Shown piece by piece: positions 17,122 through 23,698 of a DNA stretch of 29,395 bases (positions are counted from its first letter, which is position 1; each line of letters starts with the position of its first letter). A model generated the notes under the pieces. It searched no databases and was not told where the DNA came from. It worked only from the letters and a program-made list of their open reading frames with translations. This stretch comes from Pseudomonadota bacterium. Lineage in GTDB: Bacteria > Pseudomonadota > Gammaproteobacteria > Pseudomonadales > Oleiphilaceae. The translations under genes and the position numbers were made by a program. Where the stretch lies: NCBI GenBank assembly GCA_023430625.1, contig JAEZAA010000051.1, positions 1 to 29,395 of the forward strand, given 5' to 3'.

Positions 17122-17143
17122 CCCTCCCCTGGCAAGGGGAGGG
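17122..17143. repeat. C/G-rich extragenic palindrome, copy 2
   Basis: CCCTCCCCT and AGGGGAGGG form a perfect 9-bp stem with loop GGCA, followed by TTA and a run of nine G. It lies between the convergent stops of the aminotransferase and cysN. Its reverse complement (C-run, then palindrome) has the same order as copy 1 at 15-37. Confidence 0.6.
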
Positions 17144-17198
17144 TTAGGGGGGGGGCGTCTTTCAGGCAGGGGGAGGAGTTAGTCGCGTTAAAGCGGTA

Positions 17199-18863
17199 TC
17201 AAAGCAACTTCTGTCCCCGCAGCTGTTCGGCCAAGGCCTTCACGGCATCCGCCAACTCCGTTTCCTCGCTGGCCTGCGCTACAAAGCGTACGGGCGCCGT
17301 AACCTCCTCGCCCTCGGCAACCGGCACAATCGCAATCACGCCAGCCCGGTTCAGCCAGTGCGCGGCATCCTGACGCCGTGCCAGTTCCGCTTCTTCCACC
17401 ACATAAGAAGTCTTGCCGGCATCGAACAGGAAGCGCTCGACGGCAAAGGCGAGCTTGTCGGCCAGCTTGCCTTGGGTGATCACCGCGAACGGCTTCTGTC
17501 CCAGACGGTTTTGCCGCTCTTGTTCGGTGACTGGCTGGAACTCCGTGACGGACGTTTCCGCCACGGCATCTTCGATCATGCCGGCAGCAATCGTCACGTT
17601 GCTGAGGCGGTCGATCAGGATGAACGCGCCGGTGGCCTTGTTCTGACGGTAAGGGTCAAACGCCACCGGTTGATTCAGGGTGAATTCGCAGAGTCCGATT
17701 TCGTTGAGCTTGAGCTCGTCCGTCTCAAGGCGCTCCAGGGTATTGACGTCGGTCTGGTAGCGGATCTTGCTGACCATACCGCTGACTACCTTGGTGCCCA
17801 GCTTGATGTAGTACTGCTTGCCCAGTTGCAGGGACTGCTCGTTCATCCACACCAGATTGGCGGTGAAGCGGTTGGAGACCGGCGGCAGGTTACCCGGCTT
17901 GACGATGATGTCGCCGCGGGAAATATCGATTTCGTCATTCAGTGTCAGGGTCACGGCCTGATCGGCAAAGGCCTGCTCCAGTTCGCCATCAAAGGTGACG
18001 ATGGATTTGACGCTGCTGGTTTTGCCAGACGGCAGCACCTGAATGGTCTCGCCCTTGCGGATAACGCCGGAGGCTATGGTGCCGCAATAACCCCGGAAAT
18101 TGAGGTTAGGGCGGTTCACGTACTGCACTGGATAACGGAAGTCGTCCAGGTTCTTGTCGGCGGAAATCGCGACATTTTCCAGGATCTGCATCAGCGTCTG
18201 GCCTTGGTACCAGGGTGTGTTGTCGCTGGCGTTCACCACGTTGTCGCCATCCAGTGCGGAGATGGGGACGAAGTAGACATCTTTCAGGTTCAGACTGCTG
18301 GAAAACGACTGGTAAGCATTGCGCAGCTCGTTGAAGCGCGCTTCGCTGAACTCCACCAGATCCATCTTGTTGATGGCCACCACAATGTGGCGAATACCCA
18401 GCAATGAGGCGATGAAGCTGTGGCGCTTGGTCTGGGTCAGTACGCCCTTGCGTGCGTCCATCAGGATGATGGCCAGGTTGGCGGTGGAGGCACCAGTCGC
18501 CATGTTGCGGGTGTACTGCTCGTGGCCAGGGGTGTCGGCAATGATGAACTTGCGCTTGGCGGTGGAGAAGTAGCGATAGGCCACGTCGATGGTGATGCCT
18601 TGCTCGCGCTCGGCCTGCAGGCCGTCTACCAGCAGGGCGAGATCCACCTTGTCGCCGGTGGTGCCGACCTTGGCGCTGTCCTTGGTGAGGGCTTCCATGT
18701 GATCTTCGTAGATCATCTTGGAGTCGTGCAGCAGGCGCCCGATCAGGGTGCTCTTGCCATCGTCGACGCTGCCGCAGGTCAGAAGGCGCAACAGCTCCTT
18801 TTGCTCGTGCTGCTTCAGGTACTCGTTGATATCGGTGCTGATCAAGTCGGATTGGTGTGACAT
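17199..18863 (-). CDS. cysN: Sulfate adenylyltransferase subunit 1 (GTPase) CysN with relic CysC tail
   Basis: CysN is the GTPase subunit that drives APS formation from ATP and sulfate together with CysD. The EF-Tu-like GTPase domain has G1 GSVDDGKST (31-39), then DTPGHEQY and NKMD, followed by two beta-barrel domains with the LNEIGLCEFTLNQPVAFD segment. At 554 residues it is longer than the roughly 475 of E. coli CysN but shorter than the roughly 630 of the CysN-CysC fusion in Pseudomonas. The extra 100 C-terminal residues resemble a shortened APS kinase without its P-loop (see 17202-17507). It follows cysD after 84 bases. Confidence 0.95.
   Translation of the reverse strand: MSHQSDLISTDINEYLKQHEQKELLRLLTCGSVDDGKSTLIGRLLHDSKMIYEDHMEALTKDSAKVGTTGDKVDLALLVDGLQAEREQGITIDVAYRYFSTAKRKFIIADTPGHEQYTRNMATGASTANLAIILMDARKGVLTQTKRHSFIASLLGIRHIVVAINKMDLVEFSEARFNELRNAYQSFSSSLNLKDVYFVPISALDGDNVVNASDNTPWYQGQTLMQILENVAISADKNLDDFRYPVQYVNRPNLNFRGYCGTIASGVIRKGETIQVLPSGKTSSVKSIVTFDGELEQAFADQAVTLTLNDEIDISRGDIIVKPGNLPPVSNRFTANLVWMNEQSLQLGKQYYIKLGTKVVSGMVSKIRYQTDVNTLERLETDELKLNEIGLCEFTLNQPVAFDPYRQNKATGAFILIDRLSNVTIAAGMIEDAVAETSVTEFQPVTEQERQNRLGQKPFAVITQGKLADKLAFAVERFLFDAGKTSYVVEEAELARRQDAAHWLNRAGVIAIVPVAEGEEVTAPVRFVAQASEETELADAVKALAEQLRGQKLL
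17202..17507 (-). other. Degenerate APS-kinase (CysC-like) domain within CysN
   Basis: CysN residues about 453-554 begin RLGQKPFAVIT and continue with FAVERFLFDAGKTSYVV, closely paralleling the start of fused CysC domains (RxGQxPATVxxxGLSGAGKST, then AVERxLFDxGxxVYVLD). Where CysC has its Walker A, this protein has only TQGKLADK (463-470). Segments with the APS-binding and lid motifs are missing, but HWLNRAGVIAIVPVA and VRFVAQAS match later strands. It is intact in frame, so it is likely a retained structural remnant, not a kinase. The comparison is from memory of the family, without an alignment run. Confidence 0.65.
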
Positions 18864-18947
18864 GGTCGTACTCTATTAAATCCCGTGCATGCGCTCGAAG
18901 CGATGGCTTTACAAATGCTCTGGCGCGTTACCTGGCTCAAAGCCCGC

Positions 18948-19856
18948 TTAGAAATAACCTTCCCGTTTCTTCTGCTCCATGGAGCCGGCCTGGTCGTGGT
19001 CGATGACCCGACCCTGGCGCTCGGAGCTACGGGTGAGCAGCATTTCCTGGATGATCTCCGGCAGGGTGGTGGCGGTCGACTCCACGGCGCCCGTCAGCGG
19101 ATAGCAGCCCAGGGTGCGGAAGCGGACCATCTTCATCTCAGGCGTTTCGCCTGGGTTGAGCGGCATGCGGTCGTCGTCCACCATGATCAGGGTGCCGTTC
19201 CGCTCCACCACCGGACGCTTGGCGGCGAAGTACAGGGGCACGATGTCGATGTTCTCCAGGTGGATGTATTGCCAGATATCCAGCTCGGTCCAGTTGGATA
19301 AGGGGAACACGCGAATGCTCTCGCCCTGGTTGACCTTGCCGTTGTACAGGTTCCACAGCTCGGGCCGCTGGTTCTTGGGATCCCAGCGATGGAACTGGTC
19401 ACGGAACGAATAAACCCGCTCCTTGGCACGGGACTTCTCTTCATCCCGACGCGCGCCACCGAACGCGGCATCGAACTTGTACTTGTTCAGCGCCTGCTTG
19501 AGTCCCTCGGTTTTCATCACGTCGGTATGCTTGGCGCTGCCGTGGGTGAAGGGGCCAATACCGGCTTTCACGCCTTCTTCATTGATATGCACGATGAGGT
19601 CCAGGCCGTAGCGCTTGGCCTGCTTTTCCCGGAAGGCGATCATTTCGCGGAACTTCCAGGTGGTGTCCACGTGCATCAGGGGGAAGGGTGGCTTGCCCGG
19701 ATAGAAGGCCTTGAGGGCCAGATGCAACATGACCGCGGAATCCTTGCCGATGGAGTAGAGCATCACGGGACGCTCGAACTCAGCCGCGACTTCGCGAATG
19801 ATATGAATACTCTCAGCTTCGAGCTGCTTCAGGTGTGTCAGGTTGTACTGGGCCAT
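18948..19856 (-). CDS. cysD: Sulfate adenylyltransferase subunit 2 CysD
   Basis: CysD is the catalytic ATP-pyrophosphatase-type subunit that adenylates sulfate to APS. The PP-loop variant SIGKDSAVMLHLA lies near residue 35, HVDTTWKFREM near residue 64, and FGGARRDEEKSRAKERV and the conserved C-terminal RSSERQGRVIDHD...KKREGYF end are present. The frame is open to 19913, but the ATG at 19854-19856 (start MAQYNLTHLKQLEAESIHI) gives 302 residues, the standard length. An ATG at 19868 is the alternative. It leads cysD-cysN; a TATAAT lies about 90 bases upstream. Confidence 0.96.
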   Translation of the reverse strand: MAQYNLTHLKQLEAESIHIIREVAAEFERPVMLYSIGKDSAVMLHLALKAFYPGKPPFPLMHVDTTWKFREMIAFREKQAKRYGLDLIVHINEEGVKAGIGPFTHGSAKHTDVMKTEGLKQALNKYKFDAAFGGARRDEEKSRAKERVYSFRDQFHRWDPKNQRPELWNLYNGKVNQGESIRVFPLSNWTELDIWQYIHLENIDIVPLYFAAKRPVVERNGTLIMVDDDRMPLNPGETPEMKMVRFRTLGCYPLTGAVESTATTLPEIIQEMLLTRSSERQGRVIDHDQAGSMEQKKREGYF

Positions 19857-19944
19857 GCGATCACTCATCAATGCTTGCGATGGGCTAGGTGCAGGGAGTG
19901 AAACCCCGCCCAAAATGATGCGGTACTATACCAAATGGGGAGGG

Positions 19945-19992
19945 ATTATAAGTAGCGGGAGATCTATACCGAAGTGTTATAGATATATACCG
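19945..19992 (-). promoter_or_regulatory. Candidate cysD promoter with phased direct repeats
   Basis: On the minus strand a perfect TATAAT is the complement of 19945-19950. Just upstream are two near-identical 12-base units, complements of 19960-19971 and 19981-19992 (CGGTATAKATCT), spaced exactly 21 bases apart. A third partial copy (GGTATAG) is the complement of 19926-19932. The -35 position is poor, which suits activation by a bound regulator. CysB is the usual activator of these genes, but its site is not a simple consensus, so the link is inferred. Confidence 0.45.
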
Positions 19993-20048
19993 TTGTTTCG
20001 CAGCTTGGTAACCAGGTCTCTGCTCAATCCGCTTACGGCCCAGTCCGT

Positions 20049-20825
20049 TTACTGCTCTGCGTCCGTAGGCTGATTGAGCAGCTCGCGGCCAAGATCCTCT
20101 GCTTTTCGGACTTTCTGCTCTGGAGTGAGGTTGGGGTCGGCCTGAATTTCACGAGCCTTGAACATATACTGCGCGCCAGCGTCTTCCTGGGCGAACAATT
20201 TGTCGGCGACGTCCTGCCCCAGATAGGTTTGCCGCAATGCCCGAAGCTCTGCGTACTGTTGTTCAACCGTTGCGTCGGCGGGTACCTGGTTGGCAGGTGC
20301 GCGGTGCGCGGAGTTGAAATCTTCCTTGGCCTCCAGGTATTGATAAAAGTCGCCAACGATACGTGCCGTCTGCTCGCCAGCTTTGCCGGGCAATCCCACT
20401 TGGATGAGTTCCTGCAACGCCGCCAGTTGTTCTTCGCTCAGCTCGACTTGACCATGCTTGAACGTCTTGTTCAGCGCCTCCAATGCCTTATTGTCCAAAA
20501 CCACATCGCCATTCTCATCGATCTGGACCTCCTGCAGTGCCTCGTAAATTGCGTCCGCGCTAAATGGCAGATGCTCGGGAATGGCTTCGGATGCTGTGGG
20601 ATCGGTCTGACCGGTCATGGCTGCGGTATTGCGCCACTGCCATGCGGAACCAACCGTGCTGGTTTGAGACGGCTTGGGCGCTGGTAGCTCTGCAGCGGAT
20701 GACGTCGGCTTAGTATCAGGCTGGGATTCGGTCTGATTGAACCAGATGGCGAGGAGAAGCGCGGCCGATAGGCCGACGCCTAGCCCGAGCGCGATTTTGG
20801 AGGAGGCGCGGTTGCCTGATTTCAT
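20049..20825 (-). CDS. Shortened lipase-foldase (Lif)-like protein
   Basis: The 258-residue protein has one N-terminal membrane anchor (about residues 11-29), a Pro/Ser/Thr-rich linker (about 31-60) and a highly charged helical body, the layout of the inner-membrane lipase-specific foldases (Lif/LipB) that fold secreted family I lipases in the periplasm. The segments DENGDVVLDNKALE, LRALRQTYLGQDVADKLFAQED and KAREIQADPNLTPEQKVRKAEDLGREL parallel the family. It is shorter than usual (about 340), and the hallmark RxxFDY motif is absent: the aligned stretch reads NKALEALNKTF near 112-122. Its ATG overlaps the AraC-family stop as ATGA. No lipase of the partner family lies in the window. Family assignment is by pattern and needs a profile search. 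Confidence 0.65.
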   Translation of the reverse strand: MKSGNRASSKIALGLGVGLSAALLLAIWFNQTESQPDTKPTSSAAELPAPKPSQTSTVGSAWQWRNTAAMTGQTDPTASEAIPEHLPFSADAIYEALQEVQIDENGDVVLDNKALEALNKTFKHGQVELSEEQLAALQELIQVGLPGKAGEQTARIVGDFYQYLEAKEDFNSAHRAPANQVPADATVEQQYAELRALRQTYLGQDVADKLFAQEDAGAQYMFKAREIQADPNLTPEQKVRKAEDLGRELLNQPTDAEQ

Positions 20826-21688
20826 GATGCGAGCTGCCTGTGAGTTATTAATTCTACCCGTTTTACCAGAGCCTCATCGACAAAGGTTTTCAGAAACGGT
20901 GGCTTCATAAAGGGTGTCGACGGCGTTAACCCGTTGATGGCGCGAAACGATCGCGAGAAGTGGGCGGCGTTGGAAAATCCGGTAATCAGCGCCGCATCCG
21001 TGACAGAGAAGCCCAACGCTAACATCACCACGCTCCAGAATACACGCTGCTGTAAGCGGTGCTGGGTAATGGGCAGGCCACTCTGATCCTTGAAGAGTTT
21101 TTCCAGTCGGGAATCGGACAGATGCACCGATGCGGCTAGGTCACTCAGCGACAGGTTCTCGCTCAAGGACGTCTGGATTCGACGCACCACCTCAAGAGCG
21201 CGCGGGTCGAATTCCTGGAATACCCGGTTAGCGACGTTGGATGGAAGCATCAGGTCGCGAACGAGTTGGCGTGCATCCTGCGGCGAGCAGTCAGGCCCGT
21301 CGCGCAGGGCCAGCATTTGCTGAATCAGGGCGTCCTCCTGCGGATGATCGTATAAGAGGCCGGAAGCGGCTTCTGTCATGATGCTGGCAAGAGCAGGGTA
21401 GTCTTGGGAGAACGGCGCCAGATAATATACCGCCACAATGGTGTCGCGCCCTTCCAGCAGGGTCTTGTCGAGCATAAGTCCGTTGCGCAGAAGACAGCTA
21501 CGGGTGCGAATGCGGCTTCCGTCGGGGGAGCGCAGGGAAAATGACCCTTCGAGGCAGACGAACAGTTTTTCCTGAACAATCCGGTGGGCGCGATGAGAAA
21601 GCCTGGATGTGCCTAAAAACAGCAGGTCGCCGTTCCAGATGTAGAGTTTGGGCGTGGCCGGATTGTGTTCTGCGTCGTGACTGCTCAT
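20822..21688 (-). CDS. AraC-family transcriptional regulator
   Basis: The 288-residue protein has an N-terminal sensing part without a clear ligand family (about 1-160) and a C-terminal double helix-turn-helix. The first HTH is LSLSDLAASVHLSDSRLEKLFKDQSG (about 180-205). The second is the typical VTDAALITGFSNAAHFSRSFRAINGLTPS (about 226-255). The final 30 residues are a short basic tail. The ATG is at 21686-21688, with only a weak A-rich upstream signal. It is translationally coupled to the Lif-like gene downstream and lies 136 bases after the polyester-hydrolase gene on the same strand, so either gene is a plausible target; no binding site is proven. Confidence 0.9.
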   Translation of the reverse strand: MSSHDAEHNPATPKLYIWNGDLLFLGTSRLSHRAHRIVQEKLFVCLEGSFSLRSPDGSRIRTRSCLLRNGLMLDKTLLEGRDTIVAVYYLAPFSQDYPALASIMTEAASGLLYDHPQEDALIQQMLALRDGPDCSPQDARQLVRDLMLPSNVANRVFQEFDPRALEVVRRIQTSLSENLSLSDLAASVHLSDSRLEKLFKDQSGLPITQHRLQQRVFWSVVMLALGFSVTDAALITGFSNAAHFSRSFRAINGLTPSTPFMKPPFLKTFVDEALVKRVELITHRQLAS

Positions 21689-21743
21689 TTTTCTGATTGT
21701 TCAGTCGTTCATAGACCTGGCAGTGTGGCATATCAGAAACAGG

Positions 21744-21774
21744 CACGCCGAATCTGGGTCTCAGGTTCGGCGTG
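21744..21774 (-). terminator. Strong hairpin, second of two after the polyester hydrolase gene
   Basis: CACGCCGAA (21744-21752) pairs with TTCGGCGTG (21766-21774), and the stem extends by a G-T pair and CTG/CAG to 13 bp with a 5-base loop. In transcription direction it is followed by CCTGTTTCTG, a weak T-rich tract. It lies between the PETase-like stop and the AraC-family start. Confidence 0.6.
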
Positions 21775-21783
21775 CGGGCCGTC

Positions 21784-21815
21784 CCACATTGGGAATCTGT
21801 TGATCCCCAATGTGG
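21784..21815 (-). terminator. Strong hairpin, first of two after the polyester hydrolase gene
   Basis: CCACATTGGG (21784-21793) and CCCAATGTGG (21806-21815) form a perfect 10-bp stem with a 12-base loop, starting ten bases after the stop codon. No T-run follows. Tandem with the 21744-21774 hairpin, it probably ends or stabilises the hydrolase transcript. Confidence 0.6.
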
Positions 21816-21824
21816 TCACGCGGC

Positions 21825-22760
21825 TTAAAACGGGCAGGTGCTGCGGAAATCGGACACGATCGGATTGGAACCGTAGTCGGTGCCACAGACGAAGGGCGCG
21901 TAACGCTGGTCCTTGTCTACATGCAGTTTCATCCAGGAGACGCCGAGCGTGCTCAGCAGAGCGACATTGGCACCGCCACCATTGGCGCACGAGTGACCTG
22001 CGCCGGCAAGTTCCACATAGGCCTTGTCGGTGGACGCTGGAATCAGGTTATAGAAAGGATCAGCATGGCTGCTAACCGGGGCAACCGAGTCGCTTTCACA
22101 GGCGATGATCAGCGTCGGCGCGTCTATGCTGGCGAACTGGTTGCTGTTGCTGGCGTTCCAGGGAGCCAGTGGGATTGCGGCACTGACGCGCTCGCCAGTG
22201 GCCAGTCGTAGAGACGCGCCGCCGCCCATGGACCAACCAACGACGGCCGTGCGGGTGCGGTCGACCATGCCGTTGATCGGGCTGCCGGCGGTTTTGCTCT
22301 GGGCAACCAGATAATCGAGTGCGCTGGTCAACTGATCGGCGCGGGCCGGGGGGAAATCCAGCAGGGTGTTGGTCTCGATGGTAATGACCACAAAACCGTG
22401 CGACGCCAGATGCGGACCCCACCAGCTTATGGAGGATTCAGGTGAAACAAAGCCGGGAACGACAGCAATGGCACCCATGGTGCCGGTCGTGCCCTGGGGA
22501 TAGTAAATAGTGCCGCCACCAAAGCCGTTGCCGCGGCCAACGCTCTGAGTGCTCACAGCAAAGGGGCCGGTTTCCGCTTCCAGCAAGGCTTGCGTGGGGT
22601 TGGGGCCACGCTCGAAGCCGCAGTTGGCTTTGCAGGGGTTGGCCGTATCGCCGCCGGGCTCTTGCTCAGGCGGGTTGAAACTGAAGGCGGATGTTGAAAA
22701 CAGCAATGCGCCCGCTGCGCACAGCGAAAGGAGCGATTTCTTATAAGTGTTTGCGTACAT
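21825..22760 (-). CDS. Secreted PETase-like polyester hydrolase (cutinase/DLH family)
   Basis: This 311-residue alpha/beta hydrolase is of the type II PET-hydrolase group, with likely activity on polyester or cutin-like esters. The signal peptide spans residues 1 to about 27 (hydrophobic core LLSLCAAGALLF, cut after SAFS), followed by a Pro/Glu-rich lead with CKANC. The nucleophile elbow is GWSMGG (Ser177), and the triad is completed by Asp224 and His256. Cys221 next to Asp224 and Cys258 next to His256 match the extra disulfide of IsPETase, and Cys292/Cys309 the conserved C-terminal one. Trp176, Trp201 and the longer HSCANGGGAN loop are also type II traits. The frame is open to 22946, but AAGGA before the ATG at 22758-22760 and the signal peptide fix the start. 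Substrate activity is inferred. Confidence 0.9.
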   Translation of the reverse strand: MYANTYKKSLLSLCAAGALLFSTSAFSFNPPEQEPGGDTANPCKANCGFERGPNPTQALLEAETGPFAVSTQSVGRGNGFGGGTIYYPQGTTGTMGAIAVVPGFVSPESSISWWGPHLASHGFVVITIETNTLLDFPPARADQLTSALDYLVAQSKTAGSPINGMVDRTRTAVVGWSMGGGASLRLATGERVSAAIPLAPWNASNSNQFASIDAPTLIIACESDSVAPVSSHADPFYNLIPASTDKAYVELAGAGHSCANGGGANVALLSTLGVSWMKLHVDKDQRYAPFVCGTDYGSNPIVSDFRSTCPF

Positions 22761-22802
22761 GAAGAGTCCTTGTGACGTCGATTCTGGTTCTTGTCTTTGA
22801 GG

Positions 22803-22813
22803 GTGACAGTCAC
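22803..22813. promoter_or_regulatory. Palindrome upstream of the polyester hydrolase gene
   Basis: GTGACAGTCAC is a perfect 11-bp palindrome about 43-53 bases before the start codon. The half-site GTGAC recurs at 22772-22776. This is the right size and position for a regulator site, possibly over the promoter, but no clear -10/-35 was found and no regulator is tied to it. The 218-base upstream gap (22761-22978) otherwise holds nothing I can identify. Confidence 0.35.
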
Positions 22814-22978
22814 TAGCAACCGTATCTGATCTGGATGCGAACAGGCTTTCACGTTTTGGCACTCCGACCGTGCCTACTTCACATTCAAGACAAAACATCC
22901 TGTGTTGGATGGTGTTAGAGGGAATCAGGCAGAGCAGACGGAACAAGCGGGGAGGAGCGGTGCAATCCGTCGCGGCTG

Positions 22979-23698
22979 CTACCGCCTTAACTCATAGATG
23001 CAGATGTTCACCGCTGAAGCCAGGTTCAGTGATTCAATGGCACCGCCACCGGGGATGGTAAAGGATTTTGCATTAAGGGCGGCAAGCTGGTCCCGGGGCA
23101 CGCCTCGGGCTTCATTGCCAAACAGGTAGCAGTCGAATGCCTGAAACTCGGGTTCGTGCACGGCGCGACCATCCATATCGAGACAGGCTACGCGGGGATA
23201 GCGTTGATGCACCTGGTCGAGCGTGACATCCAGCTCAATCGGCACATGAAAGATCGCCCCCATGCTGGAGCGGACCACCTTCGGATTGTAGGGATCAACG
23301 CTGCCGGGGCTGAGCAGGCAGCGAAAACCACCGAACCAGGCCAGGGTCCGCAGGATCGTACCCAGATTGCCCGGGTCCTGGACCTCATGCAAATAAATGG
23401 CGCGCTCGGACGCCTGCGGCCGCGGTGGCGGCAGAAACGGCACTACGGCCAGAATCCCCTGGGGGGTCTTGGTGTCGGAGAGCTGGGCCATCTGTTTGGT
23501 GCTGACCAGGGTCCTGGCAAACGGGCTGACCCAGTCGGCATAGGCGTCGGTCACGAACAGCTGACTGTCACTCAAGGCTGGCTGACGGCTGGCGGCCTTC
23601 TGTAACTCCAGCACCAGATGTTCGCCTTCTACCAGGAAATGGCGCAAATCCGTACGGTATTTTTTCTGATGCAGCTTTTTGACATCGTCGAGTTTCAT
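22979..23698 (-). CDS. SpoU/TrmH-family RNA 2'-O-methyltransferase
   Basis: This 239-residue SPOUT methyltransferase moves a methyl group from SAM to a ribose 2'-OH in rRNA or tRNA. The N-terminal RNA-recognition part (KLHQKKYRTDLRHFLVEGEHLV) resembles the substrate-binding domain of rRNA enzymes such as RlmB. The three knot motifs are present: LHEVQDPGNLGTILRT (about 103-118), LFGNEARGV (about 192-200) and IPGGGAIESLNLASAVNICIYE (about 215-236). The exact site modified is unknown. It starts within the stop of the FAD-dehydrogenase gene (ATGA), so the two are coupled. Confidence 0.9.
   Translation of the reverse strand: MKLDDVKKLHQKKYRTDLRHFLVEGEHLVLELQKAASRQPALSDSQLFVTDAYADWVSPFARTLVSTKQMAQLSDTKTPQGILAVVPFLPPPRPQASERAIYLHEVQDPGNLGTILRTLAWFGGFRCLLSPGSVDPYNPKVVRSSMGAIFHVPIELDVTLDQVHQRYPRVACLDMDGRAVHEPEFQAFDCYLFGNEARGVPRDQLAALNAKSFTIPGGGAIESLNLASAVNICIYELRR

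Noticed and set aside
22897..22912. Small hairpin CATCC-TGTGTT-GGATG upstream of the hydrolase
   Set aside because: Only a 5-bp stem with no link to a promoter or terminator.
22761..22946. 62-residue N-terminal extension of the PETase-like gene
   Set aside because: A clear signal peptide and AAGGA site begin at 22760; an extension in front would bury the signal peptide.
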